Below, in pieces: positions 47,866 through 57,854 of a DNA stretch of 64,000 bases (the stretch's first letter is position 1; every line of letters starts with the position of its first letter). The stretch spans positions 124,001-188,000 of the forward strand of contig JABCZL010000006.1 of the NCBI GenBank assembly GCA_013289685.1, in the 5' to 3' direction. The position numbers and the translations under genes are program-made. Below the pieces are notes generated by a model, which saw nothing but the letters and a program-made list of their open reading frames with translations, made no database searches and was not told where the DNA came from. The stretch comes from Acidobacteriota bacterium (lineage in GTDB: Bacteria > Acidobacteriota > Terriglobia > Terriglobales > Acidobacteriaceae).

Positions 47866-48882
47866 ATGCCCTCCCTGCCCTTGCTCCCGCTTCCCGACAA
47901 ACCTCGTCTCATTGGCATCGCGCGTCTCGCGTCCCAGGGCGAGTCCCTTCGCGAAGGGCACAATGTCGAGTACTTTACTTTGCCCGCGAAGTCTCTACTG
48001 AACCGCTGCGTTAGCAATCGTCAGATGCCTTTCACCTGGACCATTAATCCCTATCGGGGCTGCGAATTCGGATGCCGCTACTGCTACGCCCGCTACACCC
48101 ACGAGTTCATGGAAATGCGCGATGGCATGGAGTTCGAGCAAAAGATTTATGTCAAGGAGCACGCCGCCGGTCTGCTGCGGCACGACTTGCGTCGCGTCAA
48201 ACCGGACGAAGCCATCGCGCTCGGCACTGCCACCGATCCCTACCAGCCCGCCGAACGCCGCTACGAAGTCACCCGCGGAATTCTGGAGGAGTTCGCCCGG
48301 CATCGCGGCTTCGAACTTGGCATTGTCACGAAGTCGAACCTGATCGTCCGCGACCTCGATCTGCTGAAAGAAGTAGCCAAGGCGAATCCTCTCTCCGTCC
48401 ATATCACGGTCACCACACTCGATATCGACCTGGCGCGGATTCTCGAGCCGCGCGCCCCTCGCCCTGATCTCCGCCTCGACGCCGTACGGGCGCTGAGCCA
48501 GGCAGGATTGCGCGTCGGCGTAAGTTGTTCGCCGGTCGTGCCAGGAATCACCGATTCTCCCAAAGACCTGGAGGCCGTTATCCGCGCCGCCGCCGAAGCC
48601 GGAGCCGACTACGTTTTCGCGAACCCGCTTTTTCTGAAACCGTGCTCCGCCGCCGTGTTTCTTCCCTTCCTCGAACAAAACTTCCACCATCTCGCCGAGA
48701 ACTATCGGCAGCGCTATCACGACCGCGCCTTCCTTCCGCCCGCCTACGCCAAGCGCTTGACGCAGCTAGTCGCGCACCTGCGTGAGAAATACAAGATGAC
48801 GCGGGCCCACCGCCGCGAACGCCCCGCCTTCGCAACCAAGTGGCCGGTGCAGGCCTTTGATGAACAGCTGAATCTGTTCTGA
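47866..48882 (+). CDS. SPL-family (Rv2578c-like) radical SAM protein
   Basis: TWTINPYRGCEFGCRYCYARYTHEFMEM (CxxxCxYC), ALGTATDPYQPAERRYEVTRGILE. Confidence 0.92.
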   Translation: MPSLPLLPLPDKPRLIGIARLASQGESLREGHNVEYFTLPAKSLLNRCVSNRQMPFTWTINPYRGCEFGCRYCYARYTHEFMEMRDGMEFEQKIYVKEHAAGLLRHDLRRVKPDEAIALGTATDPYQPAERRYEVTRGILEEFARHRGFELGIVTKSNLIVRDLDLLKEVAKANPLSVHITVTTLDIDLARILEPRAPRPDLRLDAVRALSQAGLRVGVSCSPVVPGITDSPKDLEAVIRAAAEAGADYVFANPLFLKPCSAAVFLPFLEQNFHHLAENYRQRYHDRAFLPPAYAKRLTQLVAHLREKYKMTRAHRRERPAFATKWPVQAFDEQLNLF

Positions 48883-48996
48883 ATACTGTGGAAGGTGAGT
48901 CATTGAGCAATTTGCGATGGTCGAATCGCAACATGCTCTTCAATTACTTAATTGCAAAATTCATCAATTCTTCGATCCTCTATAATCGAGAGTCCC

Positions 48997-50175
48997 ATGG
49001 TCACCGCTTCCCCTCCCGCGCCACAACCCGGCCAGCCCGCGACATTCGGCGTGCGGCTGCACCGTTTCTGGCGACGTGTCACGGATGGTCTTGAGGTCAG
49101 CCAGCTCTGGTCTCAGTTCGAGTCCGAAGCCCGCACCAGTTATCGCCTCTACTCCAAAGACGTTGAAGCGAAAACTCCGGACGGCCTCACCGCTCGCGGC
49201 CACCGCCTGCATGTGGTGAAAGAGTTCTTCTGGGCAGTGTTCGAAAAGCTCTCACCCGCGCGCCGCGTGTTGCTGCTGGTGGCGCTGATTATGCTGGTGT
49301 TCCCGCACGTCGCCTTCGAATTCACTGGCGAGGCCGGCAAAGTTCAGGGAGTTGAATTCGATCTCCACTTCTGGGCGGGACTACTTTTGCTGATCCTTCT
49401 CATGCTGGAGATCGCCGATCGCGTCGTCATGAAGCGCGACCTGCAGATCGCGCGCGAGATCCAGACCTGGCTCCTGCCCGGCGTCCCTCCGCAAATTCCG
49501 GGCCTCGCCATCGCCTACGCCACACGTCCCGCCAACACGGTCGCTGGCGATTATTACGACGTCTTCCCGCGCCCCGGCCGTTCCAAAGAAGATAACCGCG
49601 TGGTTCTCGCCGTGGCCGATGTCGCCGGCAAGAGCATCCCCGCCGCCATGTTGATGGCGACGTTTCAGGCCAGCCTCAAAACACTTTCCACCGCGCAGGT
49701 AGCCTTGCCCGAACTCGCCTCCAACATGAACCGCTACGCCTGCTCCAACAGCCAGGGCGGATTGCGTTTCACCACCGCGTTCCTCGCGGAATACGACCCC
49801 GTCAACCGCACCGTCGACTACATCAACGCCGGCCACAACAATCCGATCCTGCGCCGCGCCAGCGGACAAATCGAGCGCCTCGATGTCGGAGGCCTCCCCT
49901 TCGGCATTCTGCCTGACGCGAAATATGACTCGGCCACCATCACGCTCGCGCCCGGAGATTGGCTGATCATCTTTACGGATGGATTAGTGGAAGCCGAGAA
50001 CGCCCGCCAGGAAGATTACGGCGAGACCCGCCTGCTGACCGCGATTGAAGCCGGAAAATCGGTCGAGCCCCAGGAAATGCTCAAGCGCCTCATGGCCGAG
50101 GTCGATCTCTTCGTCGGCAATACCCCTCAGCACGACGACGTCACCTGCATGCTGCTGAAGTCCGAGAGTTTCTAA
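48997..50175 (+). CDS. PP2C/SpoIIE-type (RsbU-like) serine phosphatase with N-terminal membrane region
   Basis: MLEIADRVVMKRDLQIAREIQTWLLPGVPPQIPGLAIAYATRPANTVAGDYYDVF; VADVAGKSIPAAMLMATFQ; GDWLIIFTDGLVEAEN. Start at 48997 preferred. Confidence 0.92.
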   Translation: MVTASPPAPQPGQPATFGVRLHRFWRRVTDGLEVSQLWSQFESEARTSYRLYSKDVEAKTPDGLTARGHRLHVVKEFFWAVFEKLSPARRVLLLVALIMLVFPHVAFEFTGEAGKVQGVEFDLHFWAGLLLLILLMLEIADRVVMKRDLQIAREIQTWLLPGVPPQIPGLAIAYATRPANTVAGDYYDVFPRPGRSKEDNRVVLAVADVAGKSIPAAMLMATFQASLKTLSTAQVALPELASNMNRYACSNSQGGLRFTTAFLAEYDPVNRTVDYINAGHNNPILRRASGQIERLDVGGLPFGILPDAKYDSATITLAPGDWLIIFTDGLVEAENARQEDYGETRLLTAIEAGKSVEPQEMLKRLMAEVDLFVGNTPQHDDVTCMLLKSESF

Positions 50176-50216
50176 GAACCCGACAACGGCCTTTGGCCGG
50201 GTGCGACCGAGATCGA

Positions 50217-50247
50217 CCGGGTGCGGGGCATGCCGCCCCGCACCTGG
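50217..50247. terminator. Strong GC-rich hairpin between convergent genes
   Basis: GGTGCGGGGC-ATGCC-GCCCCGCACC (50220-50244) plus flanking pairs, preceded by a smaller CGGCC-TTT-GGCCG hairpin. Confidence 0.5.
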
Positions 50248-50260
50248 TCGCCACCGAGTT

Positions 50261-53200
50261 CTACGGGGTGCCCATCCCACTCAAATCAACCGTCTGCGGA
50301 CTGTCTCCTGCGTTGTCAGTCAGGATCAACGTACCGGCGAATGCCCCCGTTCCCTTGGGAGCGAATTCGACCGAGATCGTACAAATCGATCCCGCCGTAA
50401 GCGAACTCCCGCAGGTGTTGGCCGAGATAAGGAACGGACCAGTAATGGCGACGTTGCTGATCGTCAACGTCGCATTCCCGTAGTTTTCCACCGTTACGAC
50501 CAGAGGCGAACTGGTCGTGTTTTGCTTCGTTCCGGGGAAGGTCAACGACGACGGCGAGAGGTACACCGCGGCCTCAGCTCCATTTCCTGTGATCAGTATC
50601 GATTGTGGGCTATTGGCCGCGTTGTCCGTGAGTGAGACCGTTCCCGTCTGATCTTCGAAGGTTGACGGGGTAAAGCTCACGGTGATGGTGCACGTCCCGT
50701 TGACTGCGATACTCCCGGTGCAGGTGTTCGTCTGCGAGAAGTCCGACGGCACCGTGCCCGTGATCGTGATGCTGGTGAAGCTCAGTGCAGCCGCACCCGT
50801 ATTCTTCACGGTTACGGTCTGTTTACTCGTGCTATTCAAGGCCACGCCTGGGAACGCCAGACTCGGCGGTGTGAGAGTCACCACCGGCAACGCGCCTGCC
50901 TTGCCAGTACCGGTAAGGTTCACAGAGTGCGGGCTTCCTGTCGCGCTGTCGGTCGCTGTCACGGTTGCGGTGCGGGTTCCGGTTGCAATCGGCGAGAACG
51001 TTACCGCGATATTGCAGCTGAATCCAGCCGCCAGGGTGGCAGGGCAGTTGTTGGTTTGCTTGTAGTCGCTTGGATCCGCGCCCGCAATCACGATGCTTGA
51101 GATCGTCAGGTTTCCCGCACCGTTATTGGTGAGGTTGACATTTTGCGCAGCACTGGTGGTGCCTTCGGCCTGCGTTGCAAACGTCAAGCTCGACGGTGTG
51201 AGCAGGACCTCTGGCACGCTACTGCTGATTCCCGTCCCGGAAATGGCGACGTTTCGAGGACTCCCGGGGTCGGTGTCGGTAATCGTCAGGGTTGCGCTGC
51301 GCGCTCCTGCGGCCGCCGGCGTGAATGTGATTCGGAAAGTGCAGTAGGAGAGCGCGCTGACCTGCCCGCCCGCACTGCAACCGCTGCCGCTGGTGGAAAA
51401 GTCTCCCGGATTGCTGCCGCTTAGCGCAAAAGTATTGATGGTTACAGGGGTGTTTCCCTGGTTGTAGTAATACACAATCTGCGGAGGACTCTGCGTAGTC
51501 AAGCTTTGCGCGTCGAACACCACTGTCGTCTGCGAAAGCTGGATATCCGAAGTGGTCGCGATTCCCGAGCCCGACAGAGTCACTTTCTGGGGGGAGCCGG
51601 TAGCGTTGTCGGTGATGGTCACGGTGCCAGCTTTGGTGCCCGCGCTGGTCGGTGTGAACGTCACCCCAATGCTGCAACTGCTGCCCGGACCAAGTTGGCC
51701 CGTGCAACTGTTGGAAAGGGCATAGTTGGTTGTAATCGTGACATTGGTGAAGGTAACGGTGAAGTTGCCTGTGTTGGTAACGTTAATGTACTGCACGGCG
51801 CTCGTGGTTCCGGTCACCTGCGGTCCGAAGACCAGGGTGGTCGGCGAAACCGTCAGGAGCTTAGTTTCCGCAAGCCCGGTTCCGGTGAGAGCGATCACGG
51901 TGGGACTGCCCGCGCTGTCAGTCACGGTGAGTGTGGCCGTGCGCGCACCCGCTGCCCCGGGCGTGAAGTACACGTACACATTGCAAGTGTTGCCGAGCGG
52001 TCCTTGCTGCAGGGTGCCGGGCGACAAGGGGCAACCATTGCTGAAGGTAAAGTCAGCCGCGTTTGCGCCGGTCATCGCAATGGAGTTGATCGTGACCGGC
52101 GACGTGCCCGTATTGGTGAGCAGCACGTAAGGACTGATCGGACTCTGCGTGGTGGCCACTTGCGGCGGGAAGGCGATCGTGGTGGGACCGATTTCCAGCC
52201 CCGTCGACGGGGCTACTCCCATGCCCGACAGCGTGATTACCGCGGGGCTGCCGGCAGCGCCAGTATAGGTAATTGTGACGGTAGCCGCGCGGGGTCCCGA
52301 CGCGGTGGGCGTGAACGTTACGTTGACGTTGCAAGTCGAGAAGGCGCCCAACGGAGTCGAGGTGCAACCCGACATTGCAAAGTCGCCCGGGTTGGCTCCG
52401 CCCAGCGCGACGCTGGAAATCGTGAGGGGAGAGTCTCCGGTGTTTTCGAACGTGGCGGATTGGTTCGGGCTGGTGAACCCGACCGTCTGCTTCGGGAACT
52501 GCAGCACACTCTGAAGCAGCAGCGCCGAGGAAGTGGAGGCAACGCCATAGCCAGCCAGGGTCACGGTCTGGGTCCCGGCGCTGTCAGTGATAGTGACCGC
52601 TGCCGTGTTGGCAACGGCTGCTGCAGGTTTAAAGGCAACATAGAAGCCGCATGCGGACGCCGCTGCCAGCGTTGCAGCGCAACTGTTGCTGCTGATCGTG
52701 AAGTCGGCCGCATTTGTGCCAGACGTGGCTATGGTGATGCCCGTCACTGTCGATGCCGAGTTGTTCGTCACCTGCACGAACTGAGTGGCGCTGGTGGTAG
52801 ATACCACCTGACTGCTAAAGGCGAGACCAGAGGGCGATAGCTGCATTGCCGGTGCCGCGGTGGCCCCACTGCCCGTGACAGTTATGGTTTGCGGACTCCC
52901 CGTGGCGTTGCTGGTAATGGTCAACGTCGCGTTATCCGTGGTTGTCACCGTGGGCGTGAGGTAGACATAAAGCGCGCAGGAAGTATTGGGTTGTATGACA
53001 GTGCCAACACATCCGCTCAACAAGTAGTCGGTGTTACTGGAAGTGATTTTTGAGGGGGTGATGGCCGCCGTTCCAGTGTTGATCAGCCAGGCGTTTTGCG
53101 CCGGGCTCTGCACACCCTTCTGCTGCACCTGAAAGGTCATGGCAGGCGGAGTTAGAACCATCGTATAGGTAGCCGCTACCTCCGTTCCGGCAAGCGTCGC

Positions 53201-56200
53201 TGTTTGCGTGCCGGCTCCATTGGTGAAAGTTAGCGTGGCGGTTCGGGCGGCCCCTCCGGTCGCCGTAGGCGTGAAGGTGACTTGTACCTGGCAATTGCGG
53301 CCGGGAGTCACGATAACGCTGGCGCAACCTTGGTAGGAAATCTGGAAATCACCGGCGTTGGCGCCGGTGATGGACACATTCGAAGCGTCGAAAGGCACGT
53401 TGCCAATGTTGTCCAAATTCACAGTAAGTGCGTTCGGTGTAGTGGTGCCCTGCGCCTGCGTACCAAAATTGATGCTGTCAGGCGTCGCAATCGCTAACGG
53501 CGCAGCGGCAAGGCCGTTTCCTTTCAGAACGATGCTTTGCGGGCTGCCGGTGGCGGAATCCTCGAAGACGAGGGTGCCACTGCGCGCCCCTGTGGCAGAT
53601 GGCGCAAACTGCACGTTGGTGGTGCAATAGGACCCGACTCTCAGTGTGGTCACGCAACCGGTCGAGTAGATGCGGAAATCGCCAGTCGTAAACACGCGAT
53701 CGATGATCACCGGAGCGTCACCGGAATTGTAGACCTGGACGAGAAAGTTGCTGCTCATCGCTCCCACGCCGAGGTCGGCAAATGTCACGGACGACGGCGT
53801 GATCATCAGAGTCAAAGTTTGGGCCACGCCGGTTCCTGTGAGGGTAAAGCTGTGAGAACCAGCCGTGGTGCTGTCGGCCATGGTCACTGTTGCAGCTCGT
53901 GTTAGGGCTGCCGTGGGGGCAAAGGTGACCCTCACGCTGCACTGTCCTCCAGGGTACACGGTCGTAACGCAGCCGGTCGCTGTGTAGTCCTGGAGAGCCG
54001 TCCCCGTCACTGAAAGTCCAAAGATGGTTACGGGAACATTGCTGGTATTCAAGACAACCAGACTCTGAGCGGAACTGGTGGTACCGATGACTTGTGGGTT
54101 AAACACCAAACCGGCCGAACTCAAAGTCAGTCCCGGCGCACCCACGACTCCGTTGCCAGACAAGGTCACGTACGTGGTGGCCAAGCTGTTCGTGTTGCTG
54201 TTCACATACATTTGCCCGCTGAACGCCCCGTTCTCCGTGGGCAGAAACGCAATATTCACGGTGCAAGTGGCGTTTGTCGCGAGCGATGTCGGGCACGTAT
54301 TCGTCTGTGCGAAGTTGCTGCTGATGCTGAATGGTGGATTGCTCAACGTCAGGCTGGTGGTAGCGGCGTTGCCCACTGTAACGGTCTGGTACGGACTCGC
54401 CGTGTCCACACTCTGGTTCGCAAAAGTCAAACTAGTGGGACTCAAAGTGAGGAGAGGCTGGCTCACGCCGGTTCCCGTCAGGTTCACTATGTTGGGGCTG
54501 TTATTGCCGCCTTGCACAATCGTGAGGGTGCCGGGGCGCGACGCGGCCGTCGTTGGCTTGAACGTGACAGTTATGGCGCATTCGCTGCCCCCAGCCAGAC
54601 TGGAGCCGCAGGTGTTCGTTTCCGAGTAATCCGCCGGTGACGGCGTGATGCTGGTGATCGGCATGGCGTTGCTGCCCATATTGCGCAGGGTAACAACCAG
54701 GGCAGCGCTCACCGCGCCAACTGGTTGGTTCGTCGAGAAGGCAAGCGTGGCCGGATACACCACCCCTGTGGCCGCCGCAGTCGCACCGATTCTTAACGCG
54801 AACGTACTGCGATATGGAGTCGCGGTCAGCGTGACCGGGAAATCGCTCGAGCTGGTTTCCCCGACCACAAAGGCATCTCCAGTGGCGTTCGCCGCGATCG
54901 CTGGAGAGTGAGCGGTGTACTGGGTGCTTTCGTCATTCGAGCCGCCAATATAAGTCGAATACACGGCTGCCGTGCCCGTGGCGTTCAATTCGGTAACAAA
55001 CGCGTCGTTACCCGAGGAGCCATTGACATAGCTGGCATTGAAATCCTGAATTGGGTTGGCTAGTTGGAGGTCATTCTCACTGGTGTAGCCCGTCACGAAC
55101 GCACTGCAAGCGGAAACGCATCCGGGTTCAATCGCAATATCCGTCGGCGTCGTGCTTTCCATGGCACCGTTCAAGAAGGTGGAATAGACCAGCGCACTTC
55201 CCGCGGCATTCAACTCGCTGGCAAAGCTTCCCGGGTAAATCACCTGGAAGGCGCCAGTTGTCGTGGGAAAGTCTTCGACGGCGGTCGTTCCTGCAACGTA
55301 GGCGTCCCCGGATCCATCGACGGCGATTCCATTCGCCGTTCCGACCCCGAGATAGGCGGAATAAACCAGCGCCGTCGCAGTTGGGTTTAATTTGGTGATA
55401 AAGACACCACCCTGCCCCAATCCTTCTCCGTCATAGGCATAAGCACCTGCCGTGGTGGGAAAATCGGAATAAGCGTTTCCCGCGACGTACGCGTTGCCTG
55501 AGCCATCCACCGCGATGGCATTCTCCGTGCTTTGGTATGTGGGACCGCTCAGATAGGTGGAGTAAACCAACGAGGCTGCACCGGACTTCGTGGGATCAAG
55601 CTTCGCTACGAAACCAATCTGCTGGCTGTTGGGGTTCTTCGTCTCATACACCCCAGTCGTCGTTGGAAAAGTAGTGGAGTCGGTGTAACCGGTCACATAG
55701 ATTTTGTTGGTCGAATCCAGGGCCACTCCATTGGCCTGGTCCGCAGAGCTGGTGGTTCCCGCCAGGTAGGTGGCATAGGTAAGCGCGGTTCCAGCGGCGT
55801 TCAGCACGGCGACAAACGCATGGTTACCGCTGGTAACGGAGCCTAGAAATGCCCCTGCTGTAGTTGGAAAATTTGGGCCCGAGTACCCGACAATGTAAGC
55901 GTTGCCCGCCGAGTCTACGCGTATGTCCTCAGGCACGGCGCTGTATGACGGCGTGGACGTCAGGACGGCCCGGTACACCAAGGTCGTGCCGTTGGAACTG
56001 ATCTTCTCAACTGTCAGCCCTCCGCTGCTGCGACCTGCCAGGTAAACATTGCTGCTGGAGTCGACGGCCACGGCGTAGAAAGTATCCCCTGAGATCGAAC
56101 CCACCGGAAACGACGACCACAGGAGCACTGGATCGATAACCAGCGCGCGGGTGTGATCCCAGGTCGGAATGTCGAAACCAACCCGGCCGGCGCTCTTCAT

Positions 56201-56845
56201 CACATAGCCACCAGCGAGGAGCTCACGAGAGCCGTCTGCCGCCAACTGGTAGACCACCGGCCGGGAAAAGTGCAGGCTGGCTCCACTGCCGCTGATGGTC
56301 AGCGCTCCGTCCGGGGTGATGTTGACCTCGTCCGCGCTGCTGATATTCAAAGCGATCGTCTTGGGGTCGCGTTGCGGAGCGACAACGAAGTCATACTCCA
56401 GTTGGCCGCGATTGCCGTAATACACCAGATCGATGCCCGGATAAATTCCCTGGTAGCGCAGGCCGGACCATGTTCGCAAGTTGGTTCGCCAGGTGCGGGT
56501 GTCGGATGACGGGAAGTGGCTCACGATACCAGGCAACTTTCCTTCCGGTGAAAGGCGTGGCCTCTGGTTCGCTCCCGACAAGCTCAGGCGGATCGGCTTA
56601 CTGCCAGGTGCGCCCGTCGCGGTAATCTCAATCGACGCCCGGTCCTCATAAAACTGAAAAGTGAGGCCAGACACGGACGACGTAAATGCCGCCTGACCAT
56701 TCCCGGCTTTGCTGCCTGCCTCTTCAAATGTGAGCGTGTCGTTGCCCAGCGCTTTAATGGCCGGCGTTTGTGCGAGAGTTCGGGTAGTGAAAGTGATGGC
56801 AACAATCAGCAAAGCAAGTTGGAAGCAGACGCGGGCGCGCATCAT
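50261..56845 (-). CDS. Giant (2194 aa) secreted SBBP beta-propeller protein with 14 ASPM-SPD-2-Hydin-like (choice-of-anchor D) repeats
   Basis: N-terminal SLSGANQRP...YQGIYPGIDLVYYGNRGQLEYDFVV domain, SBBP-type repeats (VDGSGNAYVAGNAYSDFPTTAGAY), then 14 units of about 105 aa of the form LSPxSLxFxxQxxGTTSxxQ...C...C.ITVTFxPTxxGxRxATLTITDxAxGSPQxVxLxGTG. Confidence 0.92.
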   Translation of the reverse strand: MMRARVCFQLALLIVAITFTTRTLAQTPAIKALGNDTLTFEEAGSKAGNGQAAFTSSVSGLTFQFYEDRASIEITATGAPGSKPIRLSLSGANQRPRLSPEGKLPGIVSHFPSSDTRTWRTNLRTWSGLRYQGIYPGIDLVYYGNRGQLEYDFVVAPQRDPKTIALNISSADEVNITPDGALTISGSGASLHFSRPVVYQLAADGSRELLAGGYVMKSAGRVGFDIPTWDHTRALVIDPVLLWSSFPVGSISGDTFYAVAVDSSSNVYLAGRSSGGLTVEKISSNGTTLVYRAVLTSTPSYSAVPEDIRVDSAGNAYIVGYSGPNFPTTAGAFLGSVTSGNHAFVAVLNAAGTALTYATYLAGTTSSADQANGVALDSTNKIYVTGYTDSTTFPTTTGVYETKNPNSQQIGFVAKLDPTKSGAASLVYSTYLSGPTYQSTENAIAVDGSGNAYVAGNAYSDFPTTAGAYAYDGEGLGQGGVFITKLNPTATALVYSAYLGVGTANGIAVDGSGDAYVAGTTAVEDFPTTTGAFQVIYPGSFASELNAAGSALVYSTFLNGAMESTTPTDIAIEPGCVSACSAFVTGYTSENDLQLANPIQDFNASYVNGSSGNDAFVTELNATGTAAVYSTYIGGSNDESTQYTAHSPAIAANATGDAFVVGETSSSDFPVTLTATPYRSTFALRIGATAAATGVVYPATLAFSTNQPVGAVSAALVVTLRNMGSNAMPITSITPSPADYSETNTCGSSLAGGSECAITVTFKPTTAASRPGTLTIVQGGNNSPNIVNLTGTGVSQPLLTLSPTSLTFANQSVDTASPYQTVTVGNAATTSLTLSNPPFSISSNFAQTNTCPTSLATNATCTVNIAFLPTENGAFSGQMYVNSNTNSLATTYVTLSGNGVVGAPGLTLSSAGLVFNPQVIGTTSSAQSLVVLNTSNVPVTIFGLSVTGTALQDYTATGCVTTVYPGGQCSVRVTFAPTAALTRAATVTMADSTTAGSHSFTLTGTGVAQTLTLMITPSSVTFADLGVGAMSSNFLVQVYNSGDAPVIIDRVFTTGDFRIYSTGCVTTLRVGSYCTTNVQFAPSATGARSGTLVFEDSATGSPQSIVLKGNGLAAAPLAIATPDSINFGTQAQGTTTPNALTVNLDNIGNVPFDASNVSITGANAGDFQISYQGCASVIVTPGRNCQVQVTFTPTATGGAARTATLTFTNGAGTQTATLAGTEVAATYTMVLTPPAMTFQVQQKGVQSPAQNAWLINTGTAAITPSKITSSNTDYLLSGCVGTVIQPNTSCALYVYLTPTVTTTDNATLTITSNATGSPQTITVTGSGATAAPAMQLSPSGLAFSSQVVSTTSATQFVQVTNNSASTVTGITIATSGTNAADFTISSNSCAATLAAASACGFYVAFKPAAAVANTAAVTITDSAGTQTVTLAGYGVASTSSALLLQSVLQFPKQTVGFTSPNQSATFENTGDSPLTISSVALGGANPGDFAMSGCTSTPLGAFSTCNVNVTFTPTASGPRAATVTITYTGAAGSPAVITLSGMGVAPSTGLEIGPTTIAFPPQVATTQSPISPYVLLTNTGTSPVTINSIAMTGANAADFTFSNGCPLSPGTLQQGPLGNTCNVYVYFTPGAAGARTATLTVTDSAGSPTVIALTGTGLAETKLLTVSPTTLVFGPQVTGTTSAVQYINVTNTGNFTVTFTNVTITTNYALSNSCTGQLGPGSSCSIGVTFTPTSAGTKAGTVTITDNATGSPQKVTLSGSGIATTSDIQLSQTTVVFDAQSLTTQSPPQIVYYYNQGNTPVTINTFALSGSNPGDFSTSGSGCSAGGQVSALSYCTFRITFTPAAAGARSATLTITDTDPGSPRNVAISGTGISSSVPEVLLTPSSLTFATQAEGTTSAAQNVNLTNNGAGNLTISSIVIAGADPSDYKQTNNCPATLAAGFSCNIAVTFSPIATGTRTATVTATDSATGSPHSVNLTGTGKAGALPVVTLTPPSLAFPGVALNSTSKQTVTVKNTGAAALSFTSITITGTVPSDFSQTNTCTGSIAVNGTCTITVSFTPSTFEDQTGTVSLTDNAANSPQSILITGNGAEAAVYLSPSSLTFPGTKQNTTSSPLVVTVENYGNATLTISNVAITGPFLISANTCGSSLTAGSICTISVEFAPKGTGAFAGTLILTDNAGDSPQTVDLSGMGTP

Positions 56846-57380
56846 ACGTTTCTCTCCTGGTCGAGGGCGAAATGAGTGGACGAGTTGGACAACAGAAATC
56901 CCACCACCTACGTGCGATGGTGTCGAATCCCTTTATCAGTCCGGGGGGAGGAACGATCGGGGAAGCTGCAGCCGTCCGCTCGGCAGGAATCCCACAGCAA
57001 CTTCCTGTTCAGAGCGCAACGCGGGAGGCATTATATAACGACATTCGTTTTTCGCAACCTTTATATGTTTTAACAATGTGAGGTTGCACGGCCCGCATAC
57101 CCTGTCTGGAACGGTTTTCGACGACCTCCCATGCGGAACAAGGTCCGTTCCCGGAGTCATCTTCCATTATTTTGAGAGGCTGGCTCACGACCGGAATCGA
57201 CTTCCGATGCGCCGCTATGCACCACAAAAGACGACACTTCCAGAAGCGATCTGAGAGACACTTACACCTTCAGGTCCCGCTGCTGCAAGCAGTTGTCGGA
57301 GCCGTAAGCGGCTTCGAACGGCATCTGATCTTTGTCTGCAAACCCCACCCCCCTGAACGCATATTCGACTACACGGATTT

Positions 57381-57409
57381 AACAAGAATGTGACCGTTTC
57401 GTGACAAGT
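57381..57409. promoter_or_regulatory. Candidate binding site for an OmpR/PhoB-type regulator: 11-bp-phased heptamers
   Basis: Reverse strand reads TTGTCAC-GAAA-CGGTCAC-ATTC-TTGTTAA, 62-90 bp upstream of the OmpR-type wHTH gene. Shares ACAAGAATGT(G/T)AC with 34131-34144. Confidence 0.3.
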
Positions 57410-57470
57410 CCATCGAGTTGCCAGAGCTAAGGTATGCGACAGCAAAGTTGGACGGCCACCGCGACTGAAC

Positions 57471-57854
57471 ATGTCAGATTTTCAAGTCAAAACCATCGAT
57501 CAAGTGACGCAGTTCGGGGAGATGTCCCTGGATTTCCGAACGATGGAACTCTGTCGTGCTGGCCAGCCAATCCAGATCACTCTTCGGGAGTTCAAAGTGC
57601 TGAAGTTTCTAGTTTCTCGACCGAAAATGGTGGTTTCTCGCCAAAGGCTTATCAGTTCCGCGTGGCCTAAGCGAAGGCGTTCCAGTTACCGCACCGTGGA
57701 TAACTGCATCGCGAAGTTGCGGCAGAAAATCGAGAGTAATCCTGACTGTCCCGTCTTTATCCGAACCGTTCACGGTGTCGGCTACAAATTTGTCCCTCAG
57801 GAAGACGCCCGCCCCTTTGGCAGAGTCTTGCTGAATGATGGGGAGGCATCATGA
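57471..57854 (+). CDS. Stand-alone OmpR/PhoB-type winged-helix DNA-binding protein without receiver domain
   Basis: ITLREFKVLKFLVSRPKMVVSRQRLISSAWPKRRRSSYRTVDNCIAKLRQKIESNPDCPVFIRTVHGVGYKFV is the Trans_reg_C signature; 127 aa in total. Confidence 0.9.
   Translation: MSDFQVKTIDQVTQFGEMSLDFRTMELCRAGQPIQITLREFKVLKFLVSRPKMVVSRQRLISSAWPKRRRSSYRTVDNCIAKLRQKIESNPDCPVFIRTVHGVGYKFVPQEDARPFGRVLLNDGEAS

Noticed and set aside
51506-55846. Many plus-strand ORFs (e.g. 444 aa at 51506-52840) across the 2194-aa gene
   Set aside because: Antisense shadows of the 14 repeats; the same low-complexity pattern recurs with each repeat.
57215-57472. 85-aa minus-strand ORF between the giant SBBP gene and the regulator
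   Set aside because: No domain, composition typical of chance ORFs, and it covers the putative regulatory region of the cytochrome operon.
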